Below are positions 32,980 through 44,942 of a stretch of DNA of 64,000 nucleotides, piece after piece (the first letter of the stretch is position 1; every line of letters begins with the position of its first letter). A model generated the notes under the pieces. The model worked only from the letters and a program-made list of their open reading frames with translations, was not told where the DNA came from and made no database searches. Source of the stretch: Ulota crispa (taxonomy: Eukaryota; Streptophyta; Bryopsida; Orthotrichales; Orthotrichaceae). The position numbers were made by a program, and so were the translations under genes. The DNA lies in NCBI GenBank assembly GCA_963920765.1, contig OY987242.1:2320789-2384788 (forward strand), read 5' to 3'.

Positions 32980-34863
32980 TTATTTGATGAAGGGCATCCC
33001 CGATGGAACTTTGCTGACGTACTCCACATAATCTTGTCCAAAAAAGCGGCGTAAAAAATACTCCTCGTATCTTTGCCGAAACATTAAAGAAAAATACACA
33101 GGATTCAATGAGAACACTCACACGGCAAATGCAACATCCAGGTTTGTAGGCAAAATGAATAATGCCGAAGCCGGGAGCCTCGGTATATTCTCGACCTAGT
33201 CAATCAAATATGCTAGATGCAGTAAGAACTTTGGAGCTACTCACGATGCACAAGCACATCAGAATAAATTTCCAACTGCAAGTCATGTTCCCAGTTTCTC
33301 CATATGGAACAGAGCCTTGCACTGATCTGAAGAACTTAATTCATGATTAGAAGACCCTTGAATCAAAACAACATGGACTCTTTGGACACAAGCTCATGCT
33401 AACAGTTGTGTAAGGATACGGAATGCGGTGGTCGAAAAAACGCCAAGTGACGATGGTGTAGCCCACTGTACAAACTGGATTGACGAGTAATACTTGGGTG
33501 CCAATCGACCAAATAAAGAACCCCAAATAACCGGGGTGACGAAAAAAGCTGCAAAAAATCAATGTAAAATTCACCTGTTAAAAGGACGCACAAACAATAA
33601 CCCTAAACACAAACTGGACATGAATACCTGAGAAGAGAGACCAAGAGGTTTGCATCCTCACATCTGTCTCAAATCGTAGGAGACAAGCCACCCTCTAGAG
33701 GTATTCTATAAAACATAGCCGCTCTAAAAATGGGCAGATTATGTAATAGAAACTGCCTTAAATGGCGTTTCAATCGGCAGGGTTTAACATAGCTAGGGCT
33801 ATGTTCCTCAGAAACCCTAAGACGTGGAGGTGAGAAAACCAAAGGAAGGCAAGAATGAACTCGGAAGGATTTGCATAAAAGGGTGAGATTGGGCTGATAA
33901 TGAAGCAATTCAGAGGATCCATTCACAACCCAAAGCTGGACCACGAAGACAATCTAGCAATACTGGGCAAGGAGTAACATAAAAAATACAAAAAGCAAAC
34001 AAAACATAAACTGAGGAAAAACAAACATACGACGAAAGAAAGAGAGAGAGAGAGAGAGAGAGACTACCTGTAAATGCCATGAGTGACAAGCTTGTGTTCT
34101 TGCCGTTTGTCCACCTTGATATCATGTGTGAAGCTCTTGTTGGCGGTGATCACAGCCAACTTGCGAAGAGCTTCACCCACCACGACCATGGCCAACCCCG
34201 TGTAACTCACCAACGCTTGCTGCTTCAGCCACGGAACATATCGGCATTCCAGAGTATGCTCCACCATCGAGAGAGCAAGCGCCACCAAGTACGGGCCACT
34301 AATGAGAGTAGCTGAAGCATAAGTCCATTAACCTGATCAGTACAACAAACGCAAAGATCCTATCTCTAAACCCTAACCCTAACATCCATCCACCGGATTA
34401 ACAACATCCTCAATAGATTACTCTTTCGTTGAGGCAACCTAACGTTCACATTTTCATGTAAATTCTTCACACACCGCGGAGCCAGGTTTATTTCGGAAAG
34501 TATTAAAGGAGGATAACCAGAGTACGAGGAACGGTTGCAATGAAGTATAGACGAGAATGCTTGGCAGCTCAGGGTAACGTGAAACATTAGGGCTTGGCAC
34601 TTACAGGCAGCATTGACACGGCGACGACCATGATAGGCAAGCGCCAGTAGAAACTCCGAAGTGTGGAAGAAACACACCGCTCCCAGCATCCACCACAGCT
34701 GCTCCCACGACGTAAACCCCATGCCGTTTGCTCTTCTGCTTCCAGCCACACCGACTGCCCCAAGTTCCACCAATTTCACATTCCGCAGATCCTGCAGCTT
34801 TGCCCGCCAACGCTTGAGCTGATACCGTCCCAGCGACAAATACGACAAGAACGCTTCGGCCAT
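32980..34863 (-). CDS. ICMT: Protein-S-isoprenylcysteine O-methyltransferase (ICMT/STE14)
   Basis: Four exons give 240 residues: 34605-34863, 34068-34311, 33420-33548, 32980-33070. The enzyme is an ER integral membrane protein that methylates the carboxyl group of prenylated cysteine at the end of CaaX proteins, using S-adenosylmethionine. Family features are the THGIYSFFRHPGYLGFFIWS block, GTQVLLVNP, TWRFFDHRIPYEEY and the terminal FFGQDYVEY then VPSGMPF. Several hydrophobic helices are evident. The amino-terminus runs about 46 residues longer than MGFTSWEQLWWMLGA, where the conserved part begins, so a shorter start is possible. Intron 3 (33071-33419) has a U12-type donor GTATCCTTAC. Intron 2 begins with a CT microsatellite. 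Confidence 0.95.
34036..34061. repeat. (GA)n/(CT)n microsatellite at the ICMT intron 2 donor
   Basis: An AG dinucleotide run of about 12 units, read as CT on the coding strand, starts within six bases of the splice donor. Length variation there could affect splicing; that is inference. Confidence 0.85.
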
Positions 34864-35796
34864 CACATGGTGTCGACCTGTCGCACGACGCACCAGAAGA
34901 ATATTGACAGAGCGCGTGGAGAGATGCAGTTGTCTTCGATTTTGAGAAGTCGGTTCTGAGAAACCCTAACCGGGGAAAGCCCGACTGTGAATATTGCGTA
35001 TAACTTACTACCGAGTGAATGATTCGAGAGCTGTGGCAACTTTCGTACATCGGTGTGTGGAGAAAACATACCAATGTCGAAAAATGACTGGAGTGAACAT
35101 CAACAGACTTTCGGACCAAGACCGTAGTTTTCTCTTACAATGAAAATTGAGGATTGTTGAACTTCCAACTGATTGGAGAAAGAGTTGGAAATATAGTCAC
35201 AGTACACTTTGAAACGTGACAACACTGGCGAGCAATGAACAGTACAAAAAACGAAGGAATTCATAGGACGCATTCAAGACAAACGTTTGGCTCCCCAGAT
35301 GGGATATGCATTACAGTAAAAAAAACAGTAGTGAGTTTGAAATCGGACAGCGTTGGGATGGAATCGTTTTACAAATGATCTCTTCAAGTCACAAGCACTC
35401 CATGGGGTTTTTAAACCTAAACAAAGGACAATATTTTACATTTTCTTTCTGACTATGCTCTCCTTCACAAGCCGTAAAGGCGCTATGCATTTTGGTATAG
35501 CCTGAGCTCAAACTCAGCCCTAGCTTCATCATCTTCGTCTGGTTATCAGGCAATAGTCTTCTTCTAGCATGACTTGCCTACTGTCGGTGCCGTCTAGGCC
35601 CTAGGGTTCTTGAAGAAATATCAAACACAGCTATGTAGGAGCGCTGAAGAACTGGAGAAGCTTTGAATGGAATCCTGCTGATCAAAGGCGAATGAAACCT
35701 CTTCAGAAGTGAGAAGAATCGGCGCCACCTGCTTCAACATAGCCAGGGGCAGTGGACGGGAGAGACGATCAAAAACCGGGTTTGGCATCGTCCTTC
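34864..35796. other. ICMT upstream region and 3' flank of the acidic-protein gene
   Basis: No coding exon recognised. It should contain the ICMT promoter and leader and the 3' untranslated region of the next minus-strand gene. AAACCCTAA telo-box-like sequence lies near 34962. Confidence 0.5.
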
Positions 35797-37054
35797 TTAG
35801 TCGAGCTTTTCTAGGTCGTTCGGTGATACGAACGAGCCACTTTTGATGAAGCTTGGCGTTTGCGTGGCTGCAACATCCAAATCTGATGTAGATTGGCCTG
35901 TGAGAGAAAGCACCACCTCATCTGCTGGCCGAAAGTTTGCATCTTCTCGTAACTCCTTCACACACATTTTGTACGTGCTTTCCGCAAGAGCTATATGGTC
36001 CTGCAGAAGCATGATGTACTCCTCTACATTTTGCACCTACGTCCATGTCCATAACGCAATTTTCAGATGGGATTGATTGTTTGGCCTCTTTCAAACCTGC
36101 ACGACATTCTATACAGCTTGCACTCTACCACAAATATACCTTTAAAAGCACTTTTGATTCGTCTATTCGTACGCCGTTCTTAACAAAAAAAAATTTACTG
36201 TTTTGCTTTTTGAAGTCTGTGAGACATGAAAGTTTAGAGAACGTCGTACCTCAATCTTCAGTTCCCTCAAATATTCTTCCTGAGGATCATATTCTGGAGG
36301 TGAAATGCCGGGTTTCGAGAGAGGTTCATCCAGAACCGGCGGTGTAGCAGCTGCTTCTAATTTCTCCCAAGCCTCCAACTCAGCTTCATAGCTGCAGTAG
36401 TATACATGTTAGATCATCATAAGCATATCAGGGCAAACATCAAGCAGATTTTCTCTTTCATAACTAAACTAGCACCTGAAAATGGAAAATATGCTTCACC
36501 AGCATATCCACTCCACGGCCCGGGGAACCAGAGAAAAGTATCTAACCCCTAACCGAGGTGACATATTATGACAAACTGGTTGAGTAGAATCATTATCTAA
36601 AGAGAGACAAAGCTCTAGAGAATAAAGATAAGAAAGCCAGAAAGGAGTCAAAAGACAAGTACAAACAACATGAAGTACGGATGCGCTTCTTACATGGCTT
36701 TGAGTGTCAGCAACCTCTTCCTTTTCTTCTCCTCCTCAAACGATTGGTCTTCAGCGACAGGTTCCGAATCCTCGTCATAAGCCTCCTCTCCCTTCAAAGC
36801 CGAAGGAGGCTCCGCTGCTGCTGCTGCTATCTCCTCCAAACGACTCTTGCGAATCTTGAAAATAAACCCGCCCTCATCGATGGTCTCAAATTCTGCGCAT
36901 TAGCACCACAACAGTCATTCGTGCAAAAGAGGTCTGTCTCCTCACAACTACGAGCCATAACAACTTTCCTAATTCTCCATAGTCGTAGAAAATTCTGCTG
37001 AGGACGTAAGTTCGGTGTGACGAGGGAAGATTTTCACATACCTGCTGCCGCCAT
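35797..37054 (-). CDS. Acidic, partly helical protein of unknown function
   Basis: Four exons join in phase to 197 residues: 37042-37054, 36694-36892, 36250-36391, 35797-36036. The first exon encodes only MAAA plus one base. The protein begins MAAAEFETIDEGGFIFKIRK, has an Ala run (EEIAAAAAEPP), an acidic middle (EEAYDEDSEPVAEDQ), a basic helix (EEEKKRKRLLTLKAIYEAEL) and a coiled-coil-like part (EEYIMLLQDHIALAESTY). It ends with a Ser/Asp tail. I do not recognise the family. The small size, helices and conserved-looking start could suit a subunit of a larger nuclear assembly, but that is speculation. Head-to-head with MCM9. Confidence 0.75.
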
Positions 37055-38398
37055 GAAAGATAACCAAATGGCAATGCTCCTCCCAGCTTTTTCTCTCTTT
37101 CTCTCTCACTCACTACTCCTGTTTCAAAAAAGTGAAAATTCTCGCTTCGCTCATACCAGCAAGTAACAGAAACTCTCTGAAACAATTACAGAACCCCGAA
37201 GCCATTGCAGCAAAAGGACTGCACTCTCATTAGAAAAAATGATTCAAAGCACATAAACGATGCATCTACATTTACAAAATGCGCCAAAACGACTGAATCC
37301 CGGCGGCGACATCAGCGTATCGATCATCGTCGAACTGAAAAAACTGAGCAAAACATTTGAATCGCTCTGCGTAGAAAACAAAATTCTGCGCCAGGACAGA
37401 AGAAGGCGGGTTTTCGAAAACCAAGGTCTCTTCAAAAGGAGGATGATAATCGTTCTCTCAACAGAAATTTCTGACGAGAGAATTTTTCATCTATCCACTG
37501 GGCTCTTCAATCTTCAGTTCCCGCCAGTACTGAGGTTTGTGCTTCAAGCATACTGGCACCGCTCGAGTGTTTGAGCTTTTTGTATTTCAATCACCTTTTG
37601 AGATGCGCATTCTAACGGATTTGGTCTTTTGTTAAAGATTTCGTACAGGCGATTTCTTAATCGAAATTTTGAAGAGATGATTTTGTCGAGACATTTTTGA
37701 AATAACCTAATTTGGAGAGAGATCGGAGGCGTTTGATTTGTTTGTGTAGCTGGAAACTATCTTTGTGATTGCTTCGACTCTCCGAATGCGGCATGAGCAA
37801 CGGTGTTCTGTGCTGGTGATAATTCTAGCTCGTTTTCATGGCAAAAATTCATCGGAGGCGGTTTTTCTGGTTAATGTTAGATCGACTTGTACATGAATTG
37901 TGAGTTTGTAGGAAGTTTGGATTACAGTCCAGGAACTGGCTTTGTTCAGGCAGCGGTCTGTATGTCGAAATTGGCAGGTTGTGAGTGGAATTCGGCTTGC
38001 TTCGAGATCGAATTCTTTGAAGCATGACGATCAGATGAGCGGAATGAAGCACGCGGAAAGGTGATGCTTCATTAAGGAGTGGTGGACGATTTTGCTTCGC
38101 AGATGCTTGCATACTTAGGGAGCTCAATCGTAGTAGAAGCAGTTGTATTTTTTCATGAGTAACTTAGTTGCTATTATGTTAAATTGGACGGAAATGTTCT
38201 GAATAGGTCAGTTGCTCGAGTGTGTCGCGTTGGTGATTTCATTTACTCAGGAATGAGAAATTAATGCATTTTATCCTATTTTCTACTTGTGGATGTTCCA
38301 GAACGCGTTTCAAGTAACTTACTTGATGAATCAAATTGGTTCTGTGTATATCAGTTCGAATTAGTGCACTATTTTGCGGCTTTGAGAGTCATTAATAA
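37055..38398. promoter_or_regulatory. Shared upstream region, acidic-protein gene and MCM9
   Basis: 1,344 bases between divergent start codons. It holds CT-rich leader sequence near 37085-37110 (the 5' side of the minus-strand gene). No other exon is recognised; short frames on both strands lack support. Confidence 0.5.
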
Positions 38399-41300
38399 AT
38401 GGGAAAGAAGAAGGACGCCCTTCTCAGCCATCCTGAAGAGGCTGCAGCTTTGCCCGAAGCTGAGTACATAAAGGCGTTCCAGTTATTCCTTGAAAACAAC
38501 CATGGGGAGTCTGTAGAAGCTCTTCTACTTGCGGAAGACGGGAATCTTCATTATTCCCTCGTTGTGCAGTAAGTGACACGTTTTCAATGCTTTTTGCGTT
38601 ATCAATTTCATTTGTTCAGCTGTCACTGAGATACCGTGGAAGTTTTATGTCGAGTGTACTATTGTAGCTTCAATGCGTCTTGTTCAAAAAGAATAGATCT
38701 TCGCGGTTGAAATCTGCACGTCGTGACAGAGGTTTAGTTCATAGCCTCTTGTGTGACCATCTTCTCGTCTGGTCAACGATTGCTCGGATCTTTTTCATGA
38801 TTAACTTGTTGCAGATATGCTGAATTTCTGGACGCGAGCCCTTCACTGGGTAATCTGTTGTATTTCCAGCCGGACAAATTACTTCTTCTCTTTGATGCCG
38901 GAGTTCATGAGGCACAGGTATGATTACTTTCTCCGATTCTTATTTACTTATGAGCGTTCTTGGCTTTGCTTACATCTGGTAATTGACTGGTCTACGCTTG
39001 CAGATGGCTGCATTTCAGGCTCACAAGCAGAGACGGGGCTTGACGGTAAAAGAAAACGTACATATACGACTGAATGTGCACGGCTCAGCCTTCGAGTGCC
39101 CTGGTAGACATTCAATTAATTTTGAAGCAATAAATTTCGAAATTGCAGCAGATAGTTTTGGACTACGATGTCACAATTCAGACCGTAGAGAAGAGGTCAA
39201 ACAGCGAAAAGGGTGATTAAATCTTCCAGATTTTAAGGGCATAGCAGCTGGTACTCACCTCACTCCTGATATTGGTGATGTGTCACAGAGCTTAGGCCTA
39301 ATATTGGACGCGTACGAGTTAGGGATATTGGACGCCTGTTTACGCTGAAGGGGACTGTTATTCGATCAGGTGCAGTAAAGATACTTGAAGGACAGCTAGA
39401 GTATGAGTGTACCAAATGCAAATTCAGGTGACGATACTGTCTGCCTCGTTTTCAAGCACGACCGAGTACAATTGACTTGCTTTTGAATTGGGAATCCGTC
39501 AACTTGTAGGGACGAACTGAGGCAGGATTTGACGATGTTTGACTTAGTTTGCTGGCTATTCTCACAATTCGACCTTGCTTTTTCTTTATCTCAATGTCGG
39601 ACAACTAACCAACCTTGAGGTGAAGGATTTAAGCTGGGAAGTTAAGCTCTTAGATGTCTAAAGCCCCTAGAGACGAAATAAGGGGTGGGGGGTGAGGGTG
39701 GCCCCGGATCTGCCTACGCAGGAAGCTCAATTAACAAACAAATTGAAACAAAGTGGACTATCGTAAAGCCATGTTACTTTACTTCCTGTTTGTTTGCAGA
39801 AGGTCGAAGATCTTAAATGCACAATATATGTTCTTGCTTCTCGGATAAGTCATCTGGTTTGGAATCAAAGGGTAAAAGGACTTGTTGCTTCAGGTTGCTT
39901 ATGTTTTCCACGACTTTCTCATTTGCAGGTTCAAGGTTGAACCCGTGCTAGAGATGGGCAATACTATTCAATTACCACCAATCTGCCCCTCGGAGGTTAG
40001 TAAATATCCACTTTCAGAACATATCTATTGTGATTTTTGGACTCTCTACATTTATCTTGTCGAGATTTATTATTTGATTTAGCAATCGGAAAATTTGATA
40101 AATGTTTCTGGTTTTACACCTGCATGAAGGCTGCCCTTGTATTGTGCAGAAGCACAGGCCATGTGCCGCGACAAAGTTTAAAGTTGTTGAGGGTACCATA
40201 CCGGTCTGTCACGATTACCAAGAAATTAAGATTCAAGAGAGCATGCAAACGCTTGGAATGGGTTCAATACCACGTTCAATAGTGGTTGTTCTTGAAGATG
40301 ATCTGGTGGATACAGTGCAAGCCGGTGGTAAGTACAAAGGATGGGTTCATTGCAAATGTTTTGAAATCGTGATCCTAGATCTGTACTGGTCTCTCAAAAT
40401 TTTGGATAGACAAGGTGATACTGCTCACCAAATTTTATTTCTGGTACACAGATGAGATTATGGTGACCGGTTCGCTTTTTGCGAAGTGGCGTACACCTGC
40501 AACAGATGCTCGCTGTGATTTGGAGCTTATGGTCTTAGCTAATCATATCAGGTAGCATTCAAGTGATTTAGGTACTCTTGTTGTTGCTTGTTACTAACTA
40601 GAATCTTTTGAGAGGCAGACAATTGACGTGTATAACGGATGGTCCTGAATCTGGGGCCGGTTTATGCAATGTGAGGACGATGAAACTGACAAGCCATTTG
40701 TGCTTTGGCGATGATCAGAAAAGCCAATGAGCTAAAAATAGCCGTGGACGTGTCTCCGCACGTGGTTCAACAATTTAAGGACTTTTGGCAACGTTTTTCA
40801 GACAATCCTTTCAAAGGTCCGCTCCGCTGGCTGGGTATTCAGGATGGTTTTTCACACGTCTGATATTGGATGAAGGAATTGCGCTAACTGTTTATTTTTT
40901 CATTGAGTTCCTTGAGCAGGCAGACAACGAGGATTGAGTCATTCTGGTTCTACTAGATATCGAGCAATAACATATTATGAAAGTTCGTTTGTTATCTGCA
41001 GGCCGCAACACCATTTTGCAGAACATATGTCCTCAAGTTTATGGGCTCTTCACGGTAAAGCTTGCGGGTAAGTTTGGTATCTCTCGAGTTTTACTTTCTA
41101 TTGAAGATATGGCTCCCGATGATGGTTCCATAACTTGCATTGATTGTATGCAGTTGCTTTGACGCTCATAGGGGGGGTTCAGCATGTTGATGCTTCTGGG
41201 ACAAGAGTACGAGGAGAATCACATCTACTCCTTGTTGGTGACCCAGGTTTGTGAAAGAACACGTTTATTTTATTGAACTTATTGAAACGTTTCTGTTTCT

Positions 41301-44300
41301 CTTCAAATATATCTTCTTAATTCCAATACATTGAGTCCAATATCCATGATCAGTAACCACAGCCTATCAAAACCAGGTAGAAATTGTTTCACAATCTGTC
41401 AAGGACGTTCTAATGTATTAATAGCGTTTGTGGCCTCCCCCGTGCCTCATCCTATGTCTTGCAGGAACAGGCAAATCGCAGTTTCTCAAGTATGCGGCAA
41501 AGCTTAGCCATAGATCAATAATGACTACAGGCTTGGGGAGCACCAGTGCTGGGCTTACAGTGACAGCTATTAAAGATGGAGGTAATTTTCGATGAAAATC
41601 GCAAACGATGTTCTGGTAGTACATGACACTTCGAAGCTCCGCAATCGTATTTTTGTAATCTCTATCATGCCTGCATTGAGCAGGAGATTGGATGCTTGAA
41701 GCGGGAGCTCTGGTGCTAGCTGATGGAGGTCTCTGTTGTATAGATGAATTTGACAGGTATGGTTGTTGACTCGAAGATTAGAAATTTTGAATTTGTTTTA
41801 ACACTACTGAACGTCTTGTGCAATTTTATTATTAGTGAATACCTCTAGAATGTATGACTGGGTTGCTTACGACTTCTATATTTAAATGGTCTTTCGCTGT
41901 CCTGGTTTCATTGTATCTTTCCTGTTCAACATTTTTCCCTTTGAAGTACCTTGTCAGCTGCTGGAATTCTCTCTCTGCTATTGGTTGTTTACCAATACTA
42001 ATTATTCTCTTGTTAGTATTCGAGAGGCTGACAGAGCTACTATTCATGAAGCTATGGAGCAGCAGACATTGAGTGTTGCCAAGGTACCACTCGTAATTTC
42101 TCACTAAACAATTTGGATGATTTTCACAGAGTTCACTCTAATACGCATAACTAATTTCAGATATGTGGTTGTCTTGCATGCAAGAGCAGGGATCTTGCCT
42201 CTACTGACTTTGAGCCTGGTTATTGGAGGACTAATAGATTGAGGGAAGCTATGAGCCAAATTGATTACGGAGAGGATGGTTGTTGGAAAATGTCTTGTGA
42301 TTGATTCTTTCGGAAATTTTTGTAATCTCTCTGATTCACTTCATCTACAGGCGGGACTCGTGACTACACTCAACACAAGGACGACTGTTTTTGGTGTCAC
42401 CAATCCAAAAGGACATTACGATCCAGCACAACGTATCCTCTTGGGCGGCTGTAAGAATTGAATGGGAATAACTGGTTTTGGTTTTCTTATCCCTTGCATT
42501 CATCGGACATTTTCTTAATGACATTAGCTCTAACTGTGAATACAACTCTGTCTGGGCCGCTCCTGAGTCGTTTTGATGTCGTACTCGTTCTTTTGGATAC
42601 CAAGAATGCTGAATGGGACAAGATTGTATCGTCTCACATACTCTCAGAGGTAACTTTTATGTCTGTGGCCTCTTTCTAATTTCTTTGAGGGACTTGCTTT
42701 ATACAGTTTCATTGCCATTCGATCAGATGAGCTGCCACAATCATTGGCTACAGTATAGTGGATAGTACGTCACGTTTTCAAGATTGTATTAAGTGAGAAT
42801 TTTGAGATTTCTGCATATTTACGTTCTAAATGTGGCTGCTTATTCTCATTGGCTTCCTCACAACGAAGTTATTTACTTGTTTGACCAGCACTCAAATGTG
42901 ACTAAATCGGACTGCAGCAATGATAGTTCTGGCATCTGGAGTATGGCCATGTTACGAAGGTATGATCTTCTTATTCAAACACTATATTCATCCAGTCCAT
43001 GTAGTGAAATAATTGTTATGGCTGATTGCCAGATAGGAAAATTTAGTGACTATAGAGGCGAACGAATTATTGGCTGCCAGTGGTCACTGATTGTTCAGGT
43101 TTTGAAGGATGTGAGGCGTCAAAACACGTAATCTGAAAATCTCTATATAACAGAGAACACATTGATTTTTTCAGCTATATCCGATACGTGCGAGATCAGT
43201 TCAAACCATCCCTAACTCCCGAAGCAAGCAGAGTTATAAGCAGTTATTACCAGCTGCAGCGTCGTTCTGCTTCTCTTAATGCAGGTACTTTTGAATGAAT
43301 CTGCTCGTCATCTTTGTCAGGTCTCATAACCAAGGAAGAGTAGCAAAATGGAGTTTTGCTACTCTCACCTTGAACCTTATGTCACTATGATGATATCAAT
43401 AGTTTGAAGCTGCTTTTATTGACTATCTCATTGAGTGGTTGCAGCTAGGACAACTATTCGAATGCTAGAGAGTTTGATCAGACTAGCACAAGGTACAGAC
43501 CTTATCCTGAAAAACTCTCTACCCACTTTTAAAGTAATTCGGTGTTCAGAACTTAGTTGTAATTTTGTTGCAGAAAGTGTTTTGTCTAACTATTTCGTTC
43601 TGAGCTTGTTTTTGTCAACGGGTCATTGCAGGTGCTTTGGTTCAATATGCACTTGTAATGCTTGAACGTGTCCATGGAACGATATTCGATTCCACAGCTC
43701 ATCTATGACCTCTGCTAATTTTCCCAGTTCGTCGTATTTGCAAGTGCAGCACATGCAAGGCTTATGTTCAGGGGAGAGGTTATTCAAGCAGATGCAATCG
43801 CAGCTGTTGTGTGCGTAGAATCTTCAATGACGACGTCCGCCATCCTGGATGGAATGGGCAACGCCCTCCACTCCAACTTTGCAGAAAACCCTGATGAGGA
43901 ATGTATCCTTTTTTGCACTTTTCTGTTCTTAAGAAATATTCTCACATTCTCAGCCTAAGTATTCTGCTTGTCTGCGCTTCACGTCATCAATTCCGTCAAA
44001 TTGGATTTTCAACATAATACGCCAGACTCAAAGCAAGAGCGGGAGATCTTGTCAAGGCTCGATTTGTTTTCAGGTGATCCAACCAACAGACCTCCTGGAG
44101 ATTCCACGATCGTTGTCCAAGCACCAGAAAGAGGGGCGCAAATACGGAGTTTTTACGACGTAGAGGGGAATGGTCTTGATAACAACAATCCCATCACCAC
44201 CCAACAGCGGCAACCATATGTCAGTGCTCTAAATTCGAGCGGTGCCGTCCTGAGTCGCCTCCGAAAAGTTCCGCCTTCGGAGAACGTGTCTGGTGATTCT

Positions 44301-44942
44301 TCTTACTTACCTTTATTTACTGGTCTCCCACGTTTCATCGATATTTGTGGTGTTCATTTTTCAAGTTCTGGACTCATCTTTCCCTTCCATGCTCATTTTG
44401 CTTAAGATTCGCAAGCCAAGAGACTGAAGGAAACTCAAGCTCCTGTGCTTAGCAGCGAAGTTGGAGGATTGCAGTCCTGGTCGGTTCTGAATAAGCTTCG
44501 AAATCCCCTTGGCCAGAGTGAGCACGCCGGACAACCTGGTGGATTATATGAAAGAGGTAAAGTCCTTGTGACGATTTGATTAGAGTAACATAACTTTGCG
44601 ACTTGCACGCTAGAGACAAAATGTTATAAACATAATATTTTGAGATCTGCTGCAACTCTTACATATTTCCAAGTGTGCCCAGACAATTGCTGCTATTCTA
44701 GCCTTAACTCATCCTGCTTCAGAAGTAGACTTCCTACCTGGCCATAGAATGTCTTTAATACCTCTTGAACTCGTGGCGCTGCGTGTTAATCTTACCCTTG
44801 TTGCTACTTATTTTGCTCACCTTCGATTTCTCATTTCATCTGATGATTCATCCTCTTGGGTGCAGCTAATGGTCCGCAAATTACTCAAACAGAAGAGGGT
44901 TTACTACTAGGCACACAACGCCAGGCCGAAGAGCCGCCTTGA
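38399..44942 (+). CDS. MCM9: MCM9, AAA+ helicase of the MCM family
   Basis: Twenty-two exons join to 816 residues: 38399-38568, 38815-38917, 39004-39103, 39289-39427, 39929-39995, 40150-40327, 40452-40551, 40719-40816, 41002-41067, 41154-41246, 41465-41581, 41684-41756, 42017-42083, 42351-42432, 42528-42649, 42889-42959, 43175-43284, 43445-43492, 43750-43902, 44026-44292, 44407-44556, 44866-44942. A zinc-binding region has CTKC (about 165), then ICPSE and [23 protein letters not shown] and [10 protein letters not shown] are MCM signatures. Walker A is GDPGTGKS (about 368-375), Walker B LCCIDEFD (about 427), sensor 1 TNPKG and arginine finger [12 protein letters not shown]9 works with MCM8 in homologous recombination. 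The carboxy tail past residue 650 is unlike anything I know. Introns 14 and 19 have U12-type donors. Confidence 0.96.

Noticed and set aside
34370-34384. Interstitial telomere repeat (AACCCTAACCCTAAC) in ICMT intron 1
   Set aside because: Only two units and not the TTTAGGG plant type; most likely chance or a telo-box remnant.
34366-34604. Extension of ICMT exon 1 past VNAAC
   Set aside because: A strong donor GTAAGTG lies right there, and the extension has no family similarity.
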